From Endothia cerciana (lineage: Eukaryota; Ascomycota; Sordariomycetes; Diaporthales; Cryphonectriaceae), in NCBI GenBank assembly GCA_026119935.1, contig JALRMH010000027.1:248001-312000 (forward strand): 64,000 nucleotides of DNA. Reading direction: 5' to 3'. The notes below the pieces were generated by a model. The model had not been told where the DNA came from. It saw nothing but the letters and a program-made list of their open reading frames with translations, and searched no databases. Each line of letters opens with the position of its first letter. The first letter of the stretch is position 1. Positions 58,496-64,000 of this stretch are shown here, piece by piece. The translations under genes and the position numbers were made by a program.

Positions 58496-58577
58496 GATGT
58501 GCGGTCTGATAGGGTCTCGAACTCCGAGTAGGGCATGGAACAGGAATAAGTATTCAACATTTTATTCAGCTATCTTG

Positions 58578-58730
58578 GTGTGGAGGCCGGAGAAGATATT
58601 TGTCCTCCCGGACTTTTATTTTAACTATTAGCCCTGGCTGGCTCTTAGGATCACAACTGGAAGAGCACTCCAGGTATTGTCATCCATTGGTAGAACCTAG
58701 TAAGTCAACAGGGCGGTGGGCTGGCGGGGG
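58578..58730 (+). repeat. Diverged direct repeat, copy 2
   Basis: Second copy, about 232 bp downstream in the same orientation. Copies differ by substitutions, mostly transitions, and small indels. No element family recognised. Confidence 0.75.
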
Positions 58731-59217
58731 TCTTGGCCTCTCAGCTGAGTCTCGGCGGAGGGTACTATCCCTGGGTGTCTGTCACAACTCAAACCTTGTT
58801 GCCTCTAAAGCGGTTCGCTGGAAAGTAAACGAATCCAGCTGGAAACAAACTAAAAGAGATGTCCAAACCTGAGCATCCATGCCTTTGTCGTCTGTGGAGT
58901 ACGGAAGAGGATACCCTCAAAGTTGGAGGCGGCACTCAAGGAAGCGTGGTTGTATTGTTGGCGGATTTGTAGAAAATGAACATTGCTTTAATCCTCGGCA
59001 TGGTCTAGCCCTCACCCGAACCGCTGTTCTAGAGACTGTCTAGAAATCAATGAGAGAGCACAGAGAGTGGTAATTCAGCCTGGAAAATTATCAAAGATTC
59101 CCAACCTCAAATGCTCGCTGTATGACCAGATGCTTATCAAGGAGAGGATTGCCCACCAATTTGCTCTTCACGTCACCGGCAGCCATCCAGACTGGTCATT
59201 GCGCCCGTCTTTGGTGA

Positions 59218-61620
59218 TCACTCGATGTCATCCTCGACGTCCTGTTCAGGCGAACGAGGCTTTTCACCTTGCAGGAAAGTCTCTACCTTGTCTATCAGCC
59301 CGGGGCGTACATGCTCAGGGCGGATGAGGTCCCCCATCGCCCTGCACAAGATCCTTAGCGCCAGGCCGAAGCAAGGTATGCCAACACCGGCCTCGTCCCT
59401 CTTCTCCAGGAGGCGCGTCATCACCAGGATGGCGGTGGTCATGGGCCAGACGAGGAAACGGTCCTGCTGGCGAAAGGCCTCGAGCTTCTTGCCCGTCTGG
59501 CTCCTGCCCATCTGCACGGCCTTGGCAATGTCGGTCGCAGCTGACGCGCACTTGGACATGGCGTCGACGGCTAGCGCCGGCGGCAGGCTGCCAGCCTCGA
59601 CCTTGGTCAGCGCTGTCTCATGCAGGCTGATCTCAACGGCGTCGAGGTTCATGCGCAAGGTTAGGGAGCGCGGATCTTCGGCCATGTCGCCGTCGACGTA
59701 TCGCATCAGCATGTTGGTCCGGCATTGGGTTATGGCCTTCTCAATCGAGTAATGTGTCTCCCAGAATGAGGGCACCGAGTCGTGCGCGTCTTGGGAAAAG
59801 TGGGAGGCCGTGTGGTCGATGCAGCGCCGGTATAGCCACGCCATGATAATGGTGCCGGCGAATGACGATAGGGAAATCTCGTCGGGTAGCTCCGTGTCGA
59901 AGACGTGCTGCAGGGACGGCATGGGGGCGCACGACCCGTCGGGATAATCGCTCGAGCACGGAAGGGGGACTTGGGTCTGGACAAGGTTAGTGTACCCGGA
60001 TGGACACGGAGGATAGAGACCTGAGCACGTACCGGCCTCTCCAACGCTGATCTCGCATTCGCCTGCATTGTCGAAAAAGCATCAAAGACAAAAAGCGCCC
60101 AGTAGGTACGGCGGCGCTCTTCGGCGTCGGCAGCGCTGGCTGGGGGAGGCAGACACGGACCCCATTGCGTGGCCACAGCCCTTGCCGAAAGGCAACACGC
60201 GCCCTGGTCCAACCCCATCATCTTGGCCAACCGGATGGCTCGGCCCAGCGTCATCCACGACCGCGCAAAGTTGGGCTGTTTGAACTCGTACAGCGTCAAC
60301 AGGACGAGGGCCTGGAGGGTGTTGAGGCTGGCCAGGGAGACGCCCGTGTCCTGTCGCTCGCACAGCTCGAGCAGGGCGCGGCACTGTTCGTAGCACCGGT
60401 CGACGTGGCAGCGCAGTTCGGGTATCGAGAAGGACCCCAGCGCAGCAATGGCCCACGACAGTGCCTGGACGCCAAGTGACGACGAAGCATGTGATATCTC
60501 GGCCTCGAACCGTGTCCGGCTGATCATGGGCAGGACCGGGTGAAAAAGGTCGAAATACCTATCGTACCTTGTGTGGGCGTAGGCCTATATGAGCAAAGTT
60601 CCTGCCAGCACCACGGGGCATGGTTGACTTACAGTCCGTGGAGCAGCCCAGGGGACAGCCCTGGGGAGTTGTGGTTTGATGTGGAATGAGAAACATCCAC
60701 CAGCATCGGGTCGAACTGGAGGGGCTGGTGGGACTCGGGCATGAGCGGTGATATGACATGATCAAATGGCATCGGGAAAGCATCCAAGTTGAAACCGGCC
60801 AGGCTGTGACCGTTATTGCCCGCTGAATCCGACCTGAACATCTGTTAGACTGGGCAGCGAGACATGGGCACGGCAGATCTCGGTCTTGCCATTCACTCAT
60901 CGGATACCCAGATGGCGCTCTTTCTGCAGCCATGCCAAGGTCGGAGAGGTCTAGTGTTGGAGGAAGCAGGTTCGGGTTCGCATGCAGCGACGACGACGAC
61001 GACGACGAGGCCGCCGGTGCCGGTATTGCTATTGATGGACGACTTGTCCCTGGTAATGGAGTCGTGACTGTGCTTCCGCCCTGGCCCTCGCGCGGTGGTG
61101 TCGGCAGCGTCCTCTGCATGGTGTGGAACGCGAGCTGGGCCTCGGTTTGTTCTGCCTCGTGCCCCTCCTATTAGCTCAAGCCGGCTTTGTTCGTGACATC
61201 GGAAGACCCACGGAGGCGTTGGTTCATCGCCAGCAGATATCGGGATAGATCCGTGCTGGACGGCGTCGTCTTGGACCGCGTCGAGTAGCGACATGTGTTC
61301 CCCATCTTGGCGCACCGGCCACATGTTGGATGCTGTCTGTCGCATCGGATTTTCCGGTCGCGGCACGACCTGGGTTGTCAATGACGGGTCAGCGCCCTGT
61401 TCTGTAGGCCCACAGAGGGCTCACCCCTCCGGTGGCTTCACTTTGGAAGGGTGAGGACCGGGCTGGGAGACAGGAGGAAGTTGGCCTACTCGCACGCCAA
61501 ACGCTTCATGGCAGGACCCGGCACGCTGTCGCTTGGAGCGCCCACGGAGGACCTGGTGCCGTCCCTGCCATTATCAGTCGTAGCAGGGTTTGAGGAACCT
61601 GCGACGGCGAAGCTGGTCAT
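59218..61620 (-). CDS. Zn2Cys6 transcription factor with fungal-specific middle domain
   Basis: Likely cluster regulator. Six exons (61620-61490, 61369-61212, 61151-60908, 60833-60633, 60567-60033, 59976-59218) give 675 aa. The binuclear zinc cluster is canonical: C43-x2-C46-x6-C53-x6-C60-x2-C63-x6-C70, in RLACESCRDRKIRCDRQ and TCGRCAKMGNTCRYS, and is split by intron 1. Exon 5 opens YDRYFDLFHPVLPMISRTRF, the start of the fungal-specific transcription factor domain; AEERRRTYWALFVFDAFSTM and IRLAKMMGLD follow. The C-terminal domain contains IIMAWLYRRC and long helices. Intron 2 (61211-61152, 60 nt, branch-like CTAAT) contains in-frame TAA-TAG; reading through would truncate right after the zinc cluster. 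GGCCGAG lies at 61702-61708 and GCCGAG at 61668-61673 upstream of the start, hinting at autoregulation. Confidence 0.92.
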
Positions 61621-63173
61621 GCTGTGAAGACTTGGGTTGAGATGCGCTGGTTGCTCGAGCGTCGATTGCCGAGAAGCCACCTGAACAGCTGAGGTAGAAA
61701 GGGCCGAGGCGTACCTAGGTAGCTATACGTAGCACGTGGGTAGGTAGCCGTCTTATAACAAAAATGCCCCGCACAAGGCTGTATCTATCAACACCCCAAT
61801 GGGATCGAGTCTACTACTACTATGGTATAGGGCTGGTTTTTCAGGGCCCGTGTCATAGACCCTGTGGGGCTGGTCTAAGAAGCCACTATACCTTTTTAAG
61901 TAGTAAGTAACATCTGCTTTTCCTGGCTACTTAGACATTTTCTAATATTTTCAATAAGTAAGCATACTCACTTCCCAACAACCCCTCCCTTTCTCTAATA
62001 CCCTTTAGCTAGCTACACTCCTACAACAACATACTTTTTTTCTTTTCTTTCTCTTACAAGAGTAAAAAAAAAAAATTTCTCAATTATTATTGTACTATAG
62101 TTATATTTATAATGTTTACTTTAATACTCTAATTTTTTACTTTAGTTTAAAATCACAAATATAAATACAGTATTTACCCACAGGGGACAGTGACAGATTG
62201 TGAAGTGGCTGCACAAATCCGTAATTGCTCATACCCTGGCCCCTCAACCTGGGATACAGACCGGGTAGCAAATCCGCAACTCCTCATACAGCTGGTCCAT
62301 CGTGCTTGACTTCCGACTGGATGACTGGCGATGTGTTGTCGATAGATGATGGCTTCAGAAGGGTAGGCTGTCGCAAGTGAAGTGAGAGAGTGTGGGCGAT
62401 TCCAGTGCGATTTGTTAGTACCGCCTAGCCGTTAGGATGGACTGCTAAACTCACTCCTCCCTTCTTGTCTTTCTCTTCCTTGCCCTTTGGCCCGGACTAT
62501 ATGTAAAATCTAATCCTTTCAAAACTTTGCTGCTGTAGCATGTTTTCCCTGCTCTTATGGCCCGAGCGCACGGGGTCTCCCCGCGCTCTTATTCAACCAC
62601 TCGACAGGATCTTTGCCCTTCCTAAGTTCCTGTCCCTAAGAACAACTCGTGTAACCAGCGATTATGTTGCTTCTATCTGTAAGACCGGGGTTTTATCCTA
62701 ACAATGCGCATTGGTCCTATTATCTATTTGGTCAGCAGGACAGGGCAGCGTATTCAGAGCGTATAAATGGGCCTCCTGTGAGCTCTTTAAACTCCTAGTG
62801 CTCTATTGTCCGGTTGATGTTGTGCGGTCGCGACAGCAGTACAAAAGAGATGCGCTTACATTTGTACTCAATGGGGACGTTTGAATAGGTTCTTTACACA
62901 CAGTTATTGCTCTTTATCAAGATAGACTAGCTGCTTTCTTCGAGCACTAATATGGCGTTTATATATTATATACTTTTGGTTCGTGAATTTTCCCTCCTTC
63001 AGATCATGCTATGGTTCTAGATAAGGATGACCCAGAGTCTCCTCCCTTCGATTCGCCCATGTCACCCATGTCACAGGCCACATGCTCCCTCCTGCGTACT
63101 GCTGCCAGGCGGGACCTCGCGGCACAAAAAGGGGCCTCTCCATTCTCTCGTGAGTATTTCCACCGTTGTGGGT
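61621..63173. other. Intergenic, regulator promoter and AT-rich stretch
   Basis: No gene supported over 1.5 kb. Has CTCGGCC-type sites close to the regulator start, an AT-rich tract at about 61915-62170 with an A-run near 62066-62075, then ordinary DNA up to the transporter's 3' end. Confidence 0.5.
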
Positions 63174-64000
63174 TTATGGTGCGATGGCTAACCGCTTCCA
63201 CTGTAGCATCATCAGGTTAGCAGCTGTGTGGATTCCAGTTCCGGGGAGGAGGGGACGGGGAGGATGGGAATGGCGAAAGGGGAAAGAGGAATGCTCACCC
63301 CAAGGAACAGGCTCAGGACGAAACTCAGAGAACCACCGGAGAGGAACCAGATCCAGACATTGCGCATGCTTTTTGTGATTGCTTCAATGACGTTGTCGGT
63401 AGCCTCCGGGGAGAGGCTCTTGAACGCGGCGCTGCTCGTGCCCGTGATGAGGTCGGCGATGAAGCCAATATCGGTGTCGGCGGGCAGAACGGGGGCGATG
63501 TTCTTGACGGCCGTGTTGTAGAAGATGCTCCCGGCCACGGCGAGATAGGCAATGGCCCCGATGACCTGGGCTGCGGGCAAGTCTTAGCCAGGGCCCGACA
63601 TGGGATGAAAAACCGACGGGCGCGGGGTTGTGATACTTACTGACTGCCTGCCAGCCGACAGCATTGGGCACGTCGTGCGGCTCCACCAAGGCCTGGGTCA
63701 CGCCGATACCAGCCATTACATAGAAACCAACGCCGAGGCCGACCAGAACTGTGTAGCCGTACACATGGGCCGGGCTGGTGTCTGTGTGGACCGAGTCTGG
63801 TTTTGGGACGGCAGCGTTAGTGACGGGCGAGGTCAAGAACCCAGCAAGGGCACCGGTGACCCGAACTTACACATCAAGCCGCACCCGAGCGTGATCAGCG
63901 CACTACCTATAACATACCACGGCATGTAGAGGCCATTCCTGGGCATGACGGAGCCGCTCACGATGGCGCCGACGACCAAACAGGCGACGAACGGCAGCAG
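63174..64000 (-). CDS. MFS transporter (DHA14-type drug/metabolite efflux), 3' part
   Basis: C-terminal part of a 14-helix-type major facilitator, cut by the window's right edge. Exons visible: from the edge to 63871 (VACLVVGAIVSGSVMPRNGL, a helix), 63796-63641 (SPAHVYGYTVLVGLGVGFYV), 63570-63299 (TQVIGAIAYLAVAGSIFYNT; a long extracytoplasmic loop TDIGFIADLITGTSSAAFKS; the last helix) and a 27-nt final exon 63200-63174 (WKRLAIAP). GxGxG-like LVGLGVGFYV and the loop before the last helix are typical of the DHA14 family. The plausible job is export of the cluster product or self-protection. The start and first ten or so helices lie outside the window. Confidence 0.88.

Larger units (their letters stand above)
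57849..59217. other. Intergenic with a duplicated segment
   Basis: 3' flanks of two convergent genes. Holds the repeat pair at 58346-58495 and 58578-58730. No gene seen. Confidence 0.5.

Noticed and set aside
61150..61215. TAA-TAG after the zinc cluster read as a premature stop in the regulator
   Set aside because: A 60-nt intron with a proper donor and acceptor removes it and restores the expected QQTEAQLAF continuation.
1..64000. CRISPR arrays, prophage or bacterial operons
   Set aside because: The sequence is eukaryotic with spliced genes; the short tandem repeats lack spacer structure.

Overview
The window is nuclear DNA from a filamentous ascomycete, most likely a Sordariomycete. The genes are GC-rich and carry short introns of about 50-110 nt with GTAAGT/GTGAGT-type donors and CTAAC/CTGAC branch points. 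The gene set is typical of that group: striatin/PRO11, Rad14, Pho88, a QDE-1/SAD-1-type RNA-dependent RNA polymerase, a UstYa-family relic, a highly reducing polyketide synthase and a Zn2Cys6 regulator. Intergenic DNA includes short AT-rich islands and diverged duplications with transition-type differences, which would fit repeat-induced point mutation (RIP). Exon models were built by hand from splice signals, and the lengths given are conceptual translations of those models.

Left arm (0-7.2 kb). A fungal rhodopsin-domain membrane protein is followed by two decayed genes: a UstYa/DUF3328-family remnant and an alpha/beta-hydrolase with three frameshifts. The hydrolase lies between two copies of a ~200-bp diverged direct repeat. 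An intact class I O-methyltransferase comes next. Together these look like the eroded edge of a specialised-metabolism locus.

Housekeeping and mixed block (9-37 kb). In order: an Arg/Gly-rich disordered protein; a secreted GH43 endo-arabinanase; an RNA-dependent RNA polymerase for RNA silencing; an AT-hook hypothetical; a 510-aa hypothetical with a 62-bp triplicated leader; a protein joining a helical N-terminal region to a low-molecular-weight phosphatase-like domain whose catalytic Cys is Asp; a His-rich/Gly-rich hypothetical; striatin (STRIPAK scaffold); Rad14/XPA (nucleotide excision repair); Pho88/SND3 (ER membrane biogenesis); and a small methyltransferase-fold protein.

Putative biosynthetic cluster (37.6-64 kb). 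It contains a 2,402-aa highly reducing PKS (KS-AT-DH-degenerate MT-ER-KR-ACP, no thioesterase), a polytopic membrane protein, a divergently transcribed flavin monooxygenase, a berberine-bridge-type FAD oxidase with both covalent-flavin residues, a PaxM/salicylate-hydroxylase-type FAD monooxygenase, a small DUF3237-like protein, a Zn2Cys6 regulator and the C-terminal part of an MFS transporter cut by the window edge. Three different flavoenzymes and no visible P450 is an unusual tailoring set. A CTCGGCC element recurs in the PKS promoter, in the divergent FMO/membrane-protein promoter and upstream of the regulator, and its CTCGGC core recurs upstream of the BBE oxidase. It is a candidate binding site for the cluster regulator. 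I cannot name the product.
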